Below are positions 20,595 through 29,691 of a DNA stretch of 64,000 nt, piece after piece. Within the stretch, counting starts at the first letter, position 1, and each line of letters starts with the position of its first letter. The notes below the pieces were generated by a model that was not told the origin of the DNA, did not search any database, and was given only the letters and a program-made list of their open reading frames with translations. The position numbers and the translations under genes were made by a program. The stretch is from Gluconobacter cadivus (lineage in GTDB: Bacteria; Pseudomonadota; Alphaproteobacteria; Acetobacterales; Acetobacteraceae), in NCBI RefSeq assembly GCF_015244745.1, contig NZ_JABCQI010000012.1, positions 1 to 64,000 on the forward strand, read 5' to 3'.

Positions 20595-21521
20595 CTACAT
20601 CCCAAGTGATATCTTGCCACCTTGTCCGCACGGCGAGGCCTCAGACACAAAACGCTCAATAAGAAGGCAGACATTGCGCGCCAGAGGGGTTTTCTTCCCA
20701 TGACTGGCCATCCCGATTTCCGAAAACGTCTCTCCCAAATCCAATGGAATTCGAACAATTTCAGACGGCGCGGTGTAAGTGGCATTGGCAGGAACAATCG
20801 CAACGCCGAGCCCTGCCAGAGATGCCAGATGAATGGCTGTTGTGAACTCATGAAAATATTTGATTTCAAGCGGAACCAGACCGTTCTGATAAAAACTGCT
20901 GAGCAAAGCGTCATGAAAACCCGGTGCATTTTCGCGCTCCAGCATCAGAAGCGTTTCCGAACTCAGGTCGGACGCAATCAACGAGGCACGCTTTGCCAAG
21001 GGATGGTAAGCAGGCAAAACAGCAAAAAACTGCTCTTTCCCAATGGAGCAAATATCAACCTCCAGATGCTGAAGAGGCAGACGTACAAACCCAATATCCA
21101 GTCGATGTTCTGCAATCGCCTCAACCTGACGGACCGAATTCATTTCCATCAGATCAAACTGGATAAAGGGGTACCGCTCCGCAAAATGTCGGAAAAGCGT
21201 TCCACCAAACATGGGAATAATGGAGGAGACAAAACCAAGACGGATACTCCCAACAGTCCCGGCAGAAATATGTTTGGTTGATTTCTGTGCTTCATCAAGG
21301 ATCGAGAGAATACGCCGGGCCTCTGTCAAAAAATTCTGCCCGGCGAGAGTCATAAAAACGTGATTCCGTGACCGATCTACAAGCTGGACACCGATTTCTT
21401 CTTCCAGATGTTTGATATGACCACTCAAAGCGGGCTGGACAATGTTCAACCTTGCCGCAGCACGGCCAAAATGCAGCGTTTCGCCGAGTGTCGAGAATGA
21501 ACGGAGATGTTTGAGTTCCAT
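20595..21521 (-). CDS. LysR-family regulator
   Basis: LysR-type protein of 308 residues. The N-terminal helix-turn-helix is LRSFSTLGETLHFGRAAARLNIVQPALSGHI, followed by the periplasmic-binding-like effector domain (GSIRLGFVSSIIPM, LDIGFVRLPL, GLGVAIVPA). It is transcribed away from the MFS transporter and D-lyxose isomerase genes across a 130-base divergent gap, the classic layout of a LysR regulator and its target. The effector is therefore probably a sugar handled by those genes. The CbbR/CatR-like spacing of LXF is typical. Nothing unusual in length. Confidence 0.9.
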   Translation of the reverse strand: MELKHLRSFSTLGETLHFGRAAARLNIVQPALSGHIKHLEEEIGVQLVDRSRNHVFMTLAGQNFLTEARRILSILDEAQKSTKHISAGTVGSIRLGFVSSIIPMFGGTLFRHFAERYPFIQFDLMEMNSVRQVEAIAEHRLDIGFVRLPLQHLEVDICSIGKEQFFAVLPAYHPLAKRASLIASDLSSETLLMLERENAPGFHDALLSSFYQNGLVPLEIKYFHEFTTAIHLASLAGLGVAIVPANATYTAPSEIVRIPLDLGETFSEIGMASHGKKTPLARNVCLLIERFVSEASPCGQGGKISLGM

Positions 21522-21651
21522 GATATGGGTTCCTGATCATGCCCTGTGATCAGTTTCATCGTGAAATAGAATTGGAAGTTTGCCTCGGAACCGGAAAGAA
21601 CTTCGTGATCACCCGCTCGATGGAGCAGGAAAACGTGTGACGAGGTCTCTC

Positions 21652-22965
21652 ATGCCCATTGATCTTTCCAGAACACGTCCGTCCGGTCGCTGGTTGCGCA
21701 TCATGCCGATCGTGTTCGTAACCTACAGCCTTGCTTACCTTGATCGCACAAATTACGGTTTCGGGGCGGCAGCAGGCCTTAACGAGGCTTTGCAGATTTC
21801 GCCCAACCGTGCGGCCTGGCTCGCATCGCTTTTCTTTCTGGGATATTTTTCGTTTCAGGTCCCTGCTGCCGCTTATGCGCGTCGGCATAGCCCAACGAGA
21901 ATGATCTTTTTCTGCATTCTGGGTTGGGGCGTTCTGGCGTCTCTTACCGGATTAATCAATAATTTCTGGTTGTTGGCTCTGGATCGCTTTCTCCTCGGCA
22001 GTATGGAAAGTCTGATCATTCCGGCCATGCTGATCCTGCTGACGGAATGGTTTACCCGCAGTGAACGCTCTCGTGCGAACACTTATCTCATACTTGGTAA
22101 TCCGGTCACCGTACTGTGGATGTCAGCAATTACCGGATATCTCATTTCTCAATATGGGTGGAGGAACGTCTTCATTATTGAAGGAATTCCCTCCGTTCTG
22201 TGGGCATTTGTCTGGATCCTGACAATGTCTGACCATCCCTCTCAGGCAAAATGGCTAACAGTCGAAGAGCGCGAAGCTCTTGCTCAACAACTCGCCATTG
22301 AACAGCGCGAAATTCCGGAGCGTCACGCAAGCATATGGTCGGTCCTCACAGACGGACGTGCGCTTAACTTGAGCGCTCAACTTCTTTTATGGAGCGTGAC
22401 TGCTTATGGTTTCATCATGTGGTTGCCCGATATTATCCATAGTGGCGGCTCAAGTATGGGAAATACCGGACTGCTGGCAGCCGGACCCTATGCAGCCTCC
22501 GTAGTTCTGATGATCGTCGTCTCGTATATTTCAGACCACTATCAGATCCGCAAAAATATTGTCTGGCCGCTTCTGGTTGTTTCGGCGCTGTGCTTCTTCG
22601 GCAGCTATTGGCTGGCCGAATACAGTTTCACCCTCGCCTATCTCTGCATGGTTCTTGGATGCGCCACGATGCAGGCGCCACTTGGGCCGTTTTTTGCCAT
22701 CGCTCCGGATATTCTCCCCCGTGAAGCCGCCGGGATTGCGATGGGCGTCATCAACAGCGCAGGTGCGTTGGGCGGCTTTCTCGGTTCCTGGATCATTGGA
22801 TACATTCAGGCGCGAACCCATAGCGTCAGCCTCAGCTTCGCTTTCATGTCGGCATTCATTCTGACGGCAGCCATTCTGATGGCTTTTTTCAAAAGCCATC
22901 CTACCCAGAAAAATCAACGGTCTCCCGAGCTCTCCGGAGCGCATCCGGGTGTTTCCGCTACCTGA
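21652..22965 (+). CDS. MFS transporter, anion:cation symporter (ACS) type
   Basis: Inner-membrane carrier of about 437 residues with 12 spans, related to phthalate/hexuronate/tartrate carriers. TM1 contains YSLAYLDRTNYGFGAAAG, the family hallmark, and GYFSFQVPAA and WRNVFIIEGIPS are further ACS motifs. I chose the ATG at 21652 because GAGG lies just upstream; a frame start at 21580 adds 24 unconserved residues. Only 36 bases separate it from the D-lyxose isomerase gene, so both are one unit opposite a LysR gene. Cargo may be a sugar or a sugar acid; the isomerase partner suggests an aldose or ketose. Confidence 0.86.
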   Translation: MPIDLSRTRPSGRWLRIMPIVFVTYSLAYLDRTNYGFGAAAGLNEALQISPNRAAWLASLFFLGYFSFQVPAAAYARRHSPTRMIFFCILGWGVLASLTGLINNFWLLALDRFLLGSMESLIIPAMLILLTEWFTRSERSRANTYLILGNPVTVLWMSAITGYLISQYGWRNVFIIEGIPSVLWAFVWILTMSDHPSQAKWLTVEEREALAQQLAIEQREIPERHASIWSVLTDGRALNLSAQLLLWSVTAYGFIMWLPDIIHSGGSSMGNTGLLAAGPYAASVVLMIVVSYISDHYQIRKNIVWPLLVVSALCFFGSYWLAEYSFTLAYLCMVLGCATMQAPLGPFFAIAPDILPREAAGIAMGVINSAGALGGFLGSWIIGYIQARTHSVSLSFAFMSAFILTAAILMAFFKSHPTQKNQRSPELSGAHPGVSAT

Positions 22966-23001
22966 ATCTGATTATTTCGTCCTCTTTGTAAGGAAAAGAC
23001 A

Positions 23002-23688
23002 ATGCTGCTCAAACGCTCACAGATTAATTCGAGCATCGATCTGGCAATCGATACCTTTCGCAAACATAGCATCAGCCTCCCTGACTTTGCCTACTGGTCT
23101 GCAAAGGACTGGGCCACAAAGGGCCATGAAGCGAATGAGATCCGTGACTGCATGCTGGGATGGGATGTAACGGATTTTGGACAGGGTGATTTTACACGGA
23201 TCGGCCGTACCCTGTTCACTCTTAGAAATGGTTCGCTTCGCCGTCCGGGTTATACGAAGAGCTATGCTGAAAAACTGATTCTCGACCCAGAAGGACAACG
23301 CTCGCCCGCACATTTTCATCGCACGAAAATGGAAGACATCATCAATCGTGCAGGCGGCGTTATTTTAGTGCAGCTCACAAAAGCAGGCGCAGACAACAAG
23401 CCTGCGCAGGAAAGTTTCCCCATCCATGTTGACGGTATTGTCCGTCAGCTCAATCCGGGTGACCTCGTCCGGCTCAAGCCGGGACAGAGTGTCTGTATTC
23501 CTCCCCGCACAATCCATCAGTTCTGGGGCGAAGATGGAAGTGGTCTCACGGTCAGCGGTGAGGTTTCGTCTCTCTGTGACGACCATGAAGACAATTTCTT
23601 TCTTGAGCCCTCGGCGCGTTTTCCAGAAATAGATGAAGACGAGGAACGGCGTTACTTTCTCTGCAACGAATATCCTGACATTTCCTGA
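23002..23688 (+). CDS. D-lyxose isomerase
   Basis: Cupin-fold ketol isomerase of 228 residues that interconverts D-lyxose and D-xylulose, and often D-mannose and D-fructose. The metal site is visible: H104 and H106 in AHFHRTKMED, E111, and H172 in PRTIHQFWGE. FAYWSAKDW, MLGWDVTDFG and LFTLRNGS match the known D-lyxose isomerase family, and the length is normal. It follows the MFS gene by 36 bases after an AAGGA ribosome site. D-xylulose would enter the pentose phosphate pathway, as would the products of the pentitol operon. The natural substrate is not certain: mannose or lyxose are both possible. Confidence 0.88.
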   Translation: MLLKRSQINSSIDLAIDTFRKHSISLPDFAYWSAKDWATKGHEANEIRDCMLGWDVTDFGQGDFTRIGRTLFTLRNGSLRRPGYTKSYAEKLILDPEGQRSPAHFHRTKMEDIINRAGGVILVQLTKAGADNKPAQESFPIHVDGIVRQLNPGDLVRLKPGQSVCIPPRTIHQFWGEDGSGLTVSGEVSSLCDDHEDNFFLEPSARFPEIDEDEERRYFLCNEYPDIS

Positions 23689-23697
23689 AATATATCA

Positions 23698-23726
23698 CAG
23701 GAGAAACGAAGATTTCTTTTCTCCTG
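23698..23726. terminator. Stem-loop between convergent genes
   Basis: CAGGAGAAA (23698-23706) pairs with TTTCTCCTG (23718-23726) over an 11-base loop. It lies between the 3' ends of the D-lyxose isomerase gene and the COG0523 gene and is followed by T-rich sequence, fitting a two-way terminator. Confidence 0.65.
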
Positions 23727-23769
23727 TTCTTCAAGATTGACGATGCAGCGTTTGGCCCAACGCCTGTAC

Positions 23770-24729
23770 TCAGGCGGAAATGGCATCAAGATCGTCTTTC
23801 AGCGCTTGTGGGTCCAATCTTCCTTGCCGACCGATAAAGACAAGCCGGGTATCTGGATCAGACAGAGCTTTCTCAGGCGCTAATCCAATGGTAATTCGCG
23901 CTCCCGTCATCTGCAAAAGCAACGCACGCTGCGGAGCTGTAGCGAGATACAGGATCCCTTTCGCCCGAAGCAAAACCGCAGCATGGCGGTCAATTACAGT
24001 GCGGAAGCCTGTTAGGTCCACCGGCGAGTTCCGCCGCCATGCAAGACTGATGAAGTCGTCATTCACGTCATCCTCAGCCCGGAAAAAAGATTTTTCCGTT
24101 TTCCCTTCGAGAAGACGAAAAAGAGCCTCATAGGTCAGGAAACTGTCCGCACAAGACAGAACGGGTGCCCCGCCATGAAGCGCCTGAAGTTTTGCTTCTG
24201 CTTCCTGAATAGCATCCTTCCCAAGGTTTTCCGTATGGGACAGGACGGTCATGTCCGAAAAAAGGATCTGCTCTTTCCACAAAAGATCTCTTGTGATCCC
24301 GCTTTGCGCAATCACATCAAGTACATTGACGACACAGATCACGCCTTCCAGAGCCGCATACTGCCACAAAATAGGATCTGCCAGCGCCCTGCGCATTTCC
24401 TGAAGCTTCGAAACCCCACTGCATTCGATAAAAATCGCCTCAGGCACGGGACTGCGAGACAGAAGCATCTTCAGCGTGGAGAACAGATCCGACTGCATAG
24501 AGCAGCAGATGCAGCCGTTCTTCAGCGTCAGAACATCGCTATCCCGCCGCTCCACCAGTAATCCGTCAATATCAATCGCCCCAAAATCATTGACCAGAAT
24601 GGCCAGACGACGACGTTTCTGCGTTTTGAGCAGCCGATTGAGCAGAGTGGTTTTCCCCGCACCCAGAAAACCTCCGACCACATATACCGGGACTGCCGCA
24701 GCCTGTTCCAGACCAGAGCCCTGCCTCAT
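23770..24729 (-). CDS. COG0523/CobW-family GTPase metallochaperone
   Basis: G3E-family P-loop GTPase of 319 residues. The Walker A is GGFLGAGKTTLLN (near residue 19), the metal motif is GCICC (near residue 72), and ECSG follows for the switch region. The usual NKxD guanine motif is changed to SHTE. The CobW C-terminal domain is present (ILYLATAPQRALLLQ). Such proteins load zinc, cobalt or iron into client enzymes. It overlaps the D-aminoacylase stop by 4 bases, so its likely client is that metal-dependent amidohydrolase. No Zur-like site is evident and no zinc-uptake genes are near, so supply to a specific enzyme is more plausible than general zinc starvation response. Confidence 0.86.
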   Translation of the reverse strand: MRQGSGLEQAAAVPVYVVGGFLGAGKTTLLNRLLKTQKRRRLAILVNDFGAIDIDGLLVERRDSDVLTLKNGCICCSMQSDLFSTLKMLLSRSPVPEAIFIECSGVSKLQEMRRALADPILWQYAALEGVICVVNVLDVIAQSGITRDLLWKEQILFSDMTVLSHTENLGKDAIQEAEAKLQALHGGAPVLSCADSFLTYEALFRLLEGKTEKSFFRAEDDVNDDFISLAWRRNSPVDLTGFRTVIDRHAAVLLRAKGILYLATAPQRALLLQMTGARITIGLAPEKALSDPDTRLVFIGRQGRLDPQALKDDLDAISA

Positions 24730-26216
24730 AGTACCCCGACGTGCTTACGAACCGGCTGCCCCGGAAAAGCGTCCCGGTTGAGTTCGCCCTCCGAAATCAC
24801 GCTCTGACCATTGACCAGCAGATGATGTACGCCTTCCGAAGGGCGATTCATGGCTGCGAAATCTGCACGATCCGTTATCTTCCTGAGGTCAAAAACGACA
24901 ATATCGGCATCACATCCTTCCTGTAAACGCCCCTTCCGCGCCATTTGCGGGCAGACCGTCTCCAGAATCCTTGCTGGCCCTAGCGAACAGCGACGCATGG
25001 CTTCACAGAGTGAAACCTTGTGGCGCTCCCGCAGATACTCTCGCAAAAAGCGGGAAAAAGTCCCTGACGAACGGGGATGAGACACGGCCTCCTCCGGAAG
25101 AGGCCAGCTTTTACCCTCGTAAACGGAGCCATCCGGGAGCGTCCAGGGCATGGCATCGGATGCGATCACGCCTCCCGGATAGAGAACGGATACATCCAGC
25201 AGGTCCTGCGCCGACGGGTTGCTCTGCACGTCAAGAAAATGCCAGAGCACAAGCGTATCGGGCCGCTCCCGCTGCACGTCCAGAATTTCCTGCCGACTTT
25301 TAAACCGATGGCCGTCATCAACTTTCTGGATTGATGTATATGCACTGCCGGTTCGCTCCCTGAACGCGGCCTCTCCAAACAGGGGCGACCCTATGACGGT
25401 AGAGCCTGTCCCATAGGGATAGGCCTCAACCGTGATGTTCAGTCCCTGCTTCTGTGCAGTGGAAACAAGCTCGGCCGCTCGGCGGATATCCAGCAGACTC
25501 GTGCTGTTAAAGTGACAGATATGCATATGCGCACCTGTCGCGCCCGCATATCCGATCAGACGGGTATAGGCCTCGATGGAACTGCGCGGGTCAATGTTCG
25601 AAGAATAGGCAATATGGGTATAGGTCGGAGCCTCATGCCGCTTTGCGAGCGAACACAGCTCCACAAGCTCTTTTGCACCACCTCCGGGCACATAGGCATG
25701 CGGGATCCCGATGCCCAGACCGCCTTGCTCCAGCCCCTGTTCGACGAGCGACAGAATAGTCCTCAGTTCCGCAACGCTCGCCGTATTCTCGCTCCATCGG
25801 GGGTCGTCATAACATTTCCCCATGAACGAAAGAGACGGCTCTACTGGCCGACCGATCATTGCGCTAATCCGCGCGAAGGCCCACGCGACCGACGCGCCAT
25901 AATTCAGAACCCGGCCACGCTCCTGCTGGCGGGCATACCAGTCAGAAACCGGCAGAATACCGACCTCCAGCTCCAGAGAGGTTGTCACTCCGTCAAACGC
26001 CTGCATGCGATCGGACGCAATACATTGCCCATGGGCGTGAAGATCGATGAAGCCAGGGGCCACCACGAGCCCTGTCGCATCGATTTCACGCTTAGCCATG
26101 CCGGAAACAGCACCAACACGGTGAATAACGCCGTCCCGCACCGCTACATCCCCGATCTGCTCCAGACCTGTTTCAGGATCAACCAGCAGACCGTTACGGA
26201 TCACGAGATCGAACAA
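24726..26216 (-). CDS. N-acyl-D-amino-acid deacylase (D-aminoacylase family)
   Basis: Amidohydrolase of 496 residues that removes acyl groups from N-acyl-D-amino acids. It begins with MFDLVIRNGLLVDPETG, has the metal HxH motif in APGFIDLHAHGQ, further metal histidines in YTHIAYSS and MHICHFNST, and the D in VIASDAMPW. SRKGRLQEGCDADIVVFD at the C-terminus is the typical amidohydrolase beta-sandwich closure. The start codon is TTG at 26216, backed by AGAGG 8 bases upstream; no ATG fits. It lies between the M20 peptidase gene and the COG0523 chaperone gene and overlaps the latter. Substrate may instead be an N-acyl-D-glutamate or a similar compound. Confidence 0.84.
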   Translation of the reverse strand: MFDLVIRNGLLVDPETGLEQIGDVAVRDGVIHRVGAVSGMAKREIDATGLVVAPGFIDLHAHGQCIASDRMQAFDGVTTSLELEVGILPVSDWYARQQERGRVLNYGASVAWAFARISAMIGRPVEPSLSFMGKCYDDPRWSENTASVAELRTILSLVEQGLEQGGLGIGIPHAYVPGGGAKELVELCSLAKRHEAPTYTHIAYSSNIDPRSSIEAYTRLIGYAGATGAHMHICHFNSTSLLDIRRAAELVSTAQKQGLNITVEAYPYGTGSTVIGSPLFGEAAFRERTGSAYTSIQKVDDGHRFKSRQEILDVQRERPDTLVLWHFLDVQSNPSAQDLLDVSVLYPGGVIASDAMPWTLPDGSVYEGKSWPLPEEAVSHPRSSGTFSRFLREYLRERHKVSLCEAMRRCSLGPARILETVCPQMARKGRLQEGCDADIVVFDLRKITDRADFAAMNRPSEGVHHLLVNGQSVISEGELNRDAFPGQPVRKHVGVL

Positions 26217-26247
26217 ATACTCAACCTCTCACACGATCCGGCCCCTC

Positions 26248-27702
26248 TCAGTGAGACAGGTCCGGAATTATGACCAGAAGATCTTCCAGAGCGGGCGCAA
26301 TGCTGGCCACCGGTGTACGTTCATTCAGACCATGCATGAAGGAATCCGAGTTCTTGATGAAAATCGGGCTGATCCCGTAGCTGGGCACACCGTGAGAGCG
26401 GAACCACATGCTGTCACTCGCGCCGGACGACAGCGCCGGGAAGACGGCTACTCCCGGGTAGGCAACCTGCATCCCGTGCTCGATGGCTTTGACCACATCC
26501 GGACGCATAGGAGAGGCCGCAGTCTGGACCGATCCCTCCGTTGCGTCCTCAATCTTCATGGACGGGTCCTGCGCGGCCTTGCGCAGTTCTTCCATAATGG
26601 CAGCGCGCGGATGGCCCGGGAAAATCCGGCAGTTGATATTCGCCGTCACTTTCTGTGGCAAAGCATTGAGCGCATGACCGCCATCGATCATGGTCACAAC
26701 GCAGGTCGTCCCGATCCGGCCAATGTAAGACGGATCCGAAGAAAGGGTAAGGATGGCCTTTTCATCCACAGGATTCTTCGCAAAAGCTTTCATGGCCGCA
26801 GCCATTTCAGGCTTCTGCCAGCGGGCGGCATTCTGGAAATAGCTACGGCTCAGCTCGTTCACCTCTGGTTTGAAACGATATTGCTGAATGCGCAGAAGGT
26901 CTACCGCAAGTTCGTCAATCGCATTGACCGGTCGCGGTTCAGAGGAATGACCCCCTGGATTGGTCACGGTCAGGCGGAAATCTGCATAATTCTTTTCCGC
27001 TCCTTCCCAGGTGAAATAATCCGGCTTGCCCGTTTTCTCACTGAGTGTCCCGTTTGCGCCATCCATGTTCAGAACCAGCTCGGCATTGGAGAGCTTGTCC
27101 GCAATGATGGCGCCCGTCGCCATCGTCGTTTCCTCATCCCCGGAAAACTCAAGGATGATATCCCGTCGCGGCTTGTAACCTTCGCGTTTGAGTTCCAGAA
27201 GCGCAGCAATGGCCAGCGTGTCATCCAGCTTCATGTCCGTTGAGCCCCGGCCCAGAAGATAGCCGTTTTCAATCTGTGGCTTGAACGGATCATGCGTCCA
27301 ATCTGAGGCCTTGGCTTCGACGACATCCATATGTCCCGAAATCACCAGCGGCTTGAGGGACGGGTCCTGACCGGGCCAGCGGGCGATCAGATAGGCCGTA
27401 TCCTTGTAAGGGGTGATGGTAATGTCCGATGGCGCAAAGCCGCCCTTGATCAGCGCATCACGGAACAATGCGGCCACGTCCGGCGTCTGGTTGCCCGGCC
27501 CTGCCACTGAGCGCAAAGCAATGGATTTTTCAGCCAGATCCAGAGCCTGATCGGCTGCGGCCTGATGGATGGTGGTATGATTTTCAGGTGCACCCAGCGC
27601 CTGCTCGAGCATCAGATCGCCAGCCAGCAGCAGAAAGCCGCTTTTCAGCACGGCCTTGCCAATCCGCTTTCGGGAAAGCTGCGTCCGTTTGATTACGTTC
27701 AT
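26248..27702 (-). CDS. Exported M20-family metallopeptidase
   Basis: Zinc carboxypeptidase or dipeptidase-like enzyme of 484 residues. A basic N-terminus (SRKRIGKAV) and hydrophobic run ending ALGA look like a signal peptide, so it should act in the periplasm. Metal and catalytic residues are in ISGHMDVVEA, GRGSTDMKLDD, SGDEET, LVLNMDGANG and the closing HGLNER. The dimerisation domain with PGGHSSEPRP is present. AGGAG lies 6 bases before the ATG at 27702. It is the only peptidase in a unit with TonB receptor, permease and D-aminoacylase, so it may trim peptides or acyl amino acids after outer-membrane entry. Confidence 0.86.
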   Translation of the reverse strand: MNVIKRTQLSRKRIGKAVLKSGFLLLAGDLMLEQALGAPENHTTIHQAAADQALDLAEKSIALRSVAGPGNQTPDVAALFRDALIKGGFAPSDITITPYKDTAYLIARWPGQDPSLKPLVISGHMDVVEAKASDWTHDPFKPQIENGYLLGRGSTDMKLDDTLAIAALLELKREGYKPRRDIILEFSGDEETTMATGAIIADKLSNAELVLNMDGANGTLSEKTGKPDYFTWEGAEKNYADFRLTVTNPGGHSSEPRPVNAIDELAVDLLRIQQYRFKPEVNELSRSYFQNAARWQKPEMAAAMKAFAKNPVDEKAILTLSSDPSYIGRIGTTCVVTMIDGGHALNALPQKVTANINCRIFPGHPRAAIMEELRKAAQDPSMKIEDATEGSVQTAASPMRPDVVKAIEHGMQVAYPGVAVFPALSSGASDSMWFRSHGVPSYGISPIFIKNSDSFMHGLNERTPVASIAPALEDLLVIIPDLSH

Positions 27703-27779
27703 GCTCTACTCCTGTTGATTGCCTGAAAATTCAAAGTCAAAACCACGATCCGGCGCCATTTTAAAACCGCACCAGAACA

Positions 27780-28316
27780 TCATTCCGTAGGAATTTTTTT
27801 ATCTTTTGCATCGCTTCTGGATGCAATCACGTCCACCTCGACAAGCCAGTGAGGATTACTCAGATGCGGAACCTCAATGACGGTCCGTGCAGGAAAAGCG
27901 CTTCGGAACCGGGCCCGATAGGCCTGCATCATGCCGTCGAAATCCATATGTCCCAGCCGTGGATCAGCGACCAGATAGACATGCATCTGCACGATATCCT
28001 GAAGCGTCATCCCGTAATGTTTCAGGGCCGCCGAGATCTGATCCAATGCACTTTGCATCTGCTCAGCGGTTGTGGTGCCAGATATCCTGTCCGCCGCAGG
28101 ACCCAACCCTGAGACATAAACCGTTGCTGATCCGGCCGGGACCTGAACAGCCGTCGAAATCGGAAAATCATCTTTCGGATCAGAATAACGCTGAACGGAC
28201 TGCCCAGACGCGTCCTGTCCGCACGCAGTGACCCCGGCAACAAGCAGACCGAACTGACACCATCGGCACCAGCCGCCTCGTGATATATCAGCAGGAAGAC
28301 GTGCGGGAGATATCAC
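27780..28316 (-). CDS. RidA/YjgF-family protein with an export signal
   Basis: The C-terminal 120 residues are a RidA fold (VYVSGLGP, AEQMQSALDQISAALKHYG, HVYLVADPR, PARTVIEVPHL with the conserved R), related to enamine/imine deaminases. The N-terminus is unusual: a hydrophobic stretch QFGLLVAGVTAC followed by GQDASG, which fits a lipoprotein signal (V-T-A-C lipobox) or a plain signal peptide. RidA proteins are normally cytosolic. I chose the GTG at 28316 because AAGGAG is 8 bases upstream; an ATG at 28346 would start within the preceding gene and lacks a good site. It overlaps the permease gene by 29 bases. A periplasmic role in clearing reactive imines from D-amino acids is conjecture. Confidence 0.78.
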   Translation of the reverse strand: MISPARLPADISRGGWCRWCQFGLLVAGVTACGQDASGQSVQRYSDPKDDFPISTAVQVPAGSATVYVSGLGPAADRISGTTTAEQMQSALDQISAALKHYGMTLQDIVQMHVYLVADPRLGHMDFDGMMQAYRARFRSAFPARTVIEVPHLSNPHWLVEVDVIASRSDAKDKKIPTE

Positions 28317-29691
28317 CGACGCTGCTCCTTCGAGATACGAATGCATAAAACAGAGTGGTTACAATCAGGCTGACCAGCCAGGAAACGTCTACCTTATGAA
28401 CATAGGGGACCAAAAACCCTGTAAAGAATTCATTCTTCAGAAAAGGGATTTCAACCAGAACACCCAGAACATAACTTCCAACAGCGGCCCAGTTTACATA
28501 ACCATAGATGCCGCCGTCTTTCTGAAAGAACGACTCAACATCATAATCTCCATGACGCAGGATATAGTAATCATATAGATTGATCGCAGTCCACGGCACC
28601 ATGACGGCCATGAGTATATCCAGAAAAGCGGCATAGGACTTCATGAAGCTGTCCGCCATTCCCAGTGCGAAGAAAAGAGACAGTCCGAGCAGCGCGCATG
28701 TCAGTATCACCCGGCTTTTTAATGCGGCGCGCCATTCGGGCAGAAAAGTCTGAATGATCGTGATACTTGATAGCGCCCCGCAATAGACACTCATCGCATT
28801 GGCCAGAGCGATCGATACGGACAGAACGACCAGAACCGGAGCTCCCCACGCCCCCGACAGATGCCCCAAGGACTGCACAACGCTCTCCCCGGGCCACTGC
28901 AGAACCAGAAAGGCCCCCAGAACCATCGGCAAAATCGTCCCCAGGACGGTGCCCCCGTAACTCGCCCAGAATGTGTTCCTGACGGACAGGCTATCCTCAG
29001 GCAGATACCGTGAAGAGTCTGAAACATAAGGCGCATAGGCGATCTGCCAGAGCGCCGAGATCGAAAACATGCCGAAGAAACCAGCAATCGAGCCGTGCAT
29101 TTCCGTCAGAAGTGTGATCGGCATATGCCAGAACCCCACGATCAGACAGTACATGACCGCAATTCCGGACAGCCACGTCACGACCTTCGAACAGGCATGG
29201 ATGGCACCATACCCCAAAATACACGGGACAAGACTGATAAACGCCAGCAGAAGAACTGCGGGAATGCGCCCGAGCAGAGGGAGTGCGTCGTCCAGCGCTT
29301 CGCCGCCAACGACACAGTTCGAGGCCGCAAAGCCGATATACATCAGCACGACTAGAACGATAATGGGCACTGCCCCCCAGACACCAAACTGCCCCCGGCT
29401 CTGCACCATCTGCGGCACACCGAGCACTGGCCCCTGCGCGGCATGAAGCGCCATGAAAACCGCGCCGACCAGATTACCCGCTATAACCGCCACAATCGCC
29501 CAGATCAGGGACAGATCGAAAATCTTTGGCCCTAACGCCCCTGTCACGATGGTCAGGAGCGTCATGTTCGTACTGAACCAGACCGTAAACAGGTCGCGGA
29601 CACGTCCATGCCGGTGTTCCGTCGGAATCCGGTAGATCGTATGGACTTCGACGGACGGGTTGAACTCAGCCCTGCGACCCTGTGTCATCAT
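28288..29691 (-). CDS. NCS1-family permease (cytosine/hydantoin type)
   Basis: Inner-membrane transporter of 467 residues in the nucleobase-cation-symport-1 family (CodB/PucI/Mhp1-like), with 12 predicted spans. Family marks include the N-terminal FTVWFSTNMTLLTIVTGALG, the QAPVLG-like GPVLGVPQMVQSRGQFG, and YAPYVSDSSRYLP. NCS1 carriers move cytosine, purines, allantoin or hydantoins. Its neighbours (TonB receptor, exported RidA and M20 peptidase, D-aminoacylase) make a nucleobase less likely than a cyclic amide or an amino acid derivative, but this is inferred. The start meets the receptor stop at 29691. Confidence 0.85.
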   Translation of the reverse strand: MMTQGRRAEFNPSVEVHTIYRIPTEHRHGRVRDLFTVWFSTNMTLLTIVTGALGPKIFDLSLIWAIVAVIAGNLVGAVFMALHAAQGPVLGVPQMVQSRGQFGVWGAVPIIVLVVLMYIGFAASNCVVGGEALDDALPLLGRIPAVLLLAFISLVPCILGYGAIHACSKVVTWLSGIAVMYCLIVGFWHMPITLLTEMHGSIAGFFGMFSISALWQIAYAPYVSDSSRYLPEDSLSVRNTFWASYGGTVLGTILPMVLGAFLVLQWPGESVVQSLGHLSGAWGAPVLVVLSVSIALANAMSVYCGALSSITIIQTFLPEWRAALKSRVILTCALLGLSLFFALGMADSFMKSYAAFLDILMAVMVPWTAINLYDYYILRHGDYDVESFFQKDGGIYGYVNWAAVGSYVLGVLVEIPFLKNEFFTGFLVPYVHKVDVSWLVSLIVTTLFYAFVSRRSSVGDISRTSSC

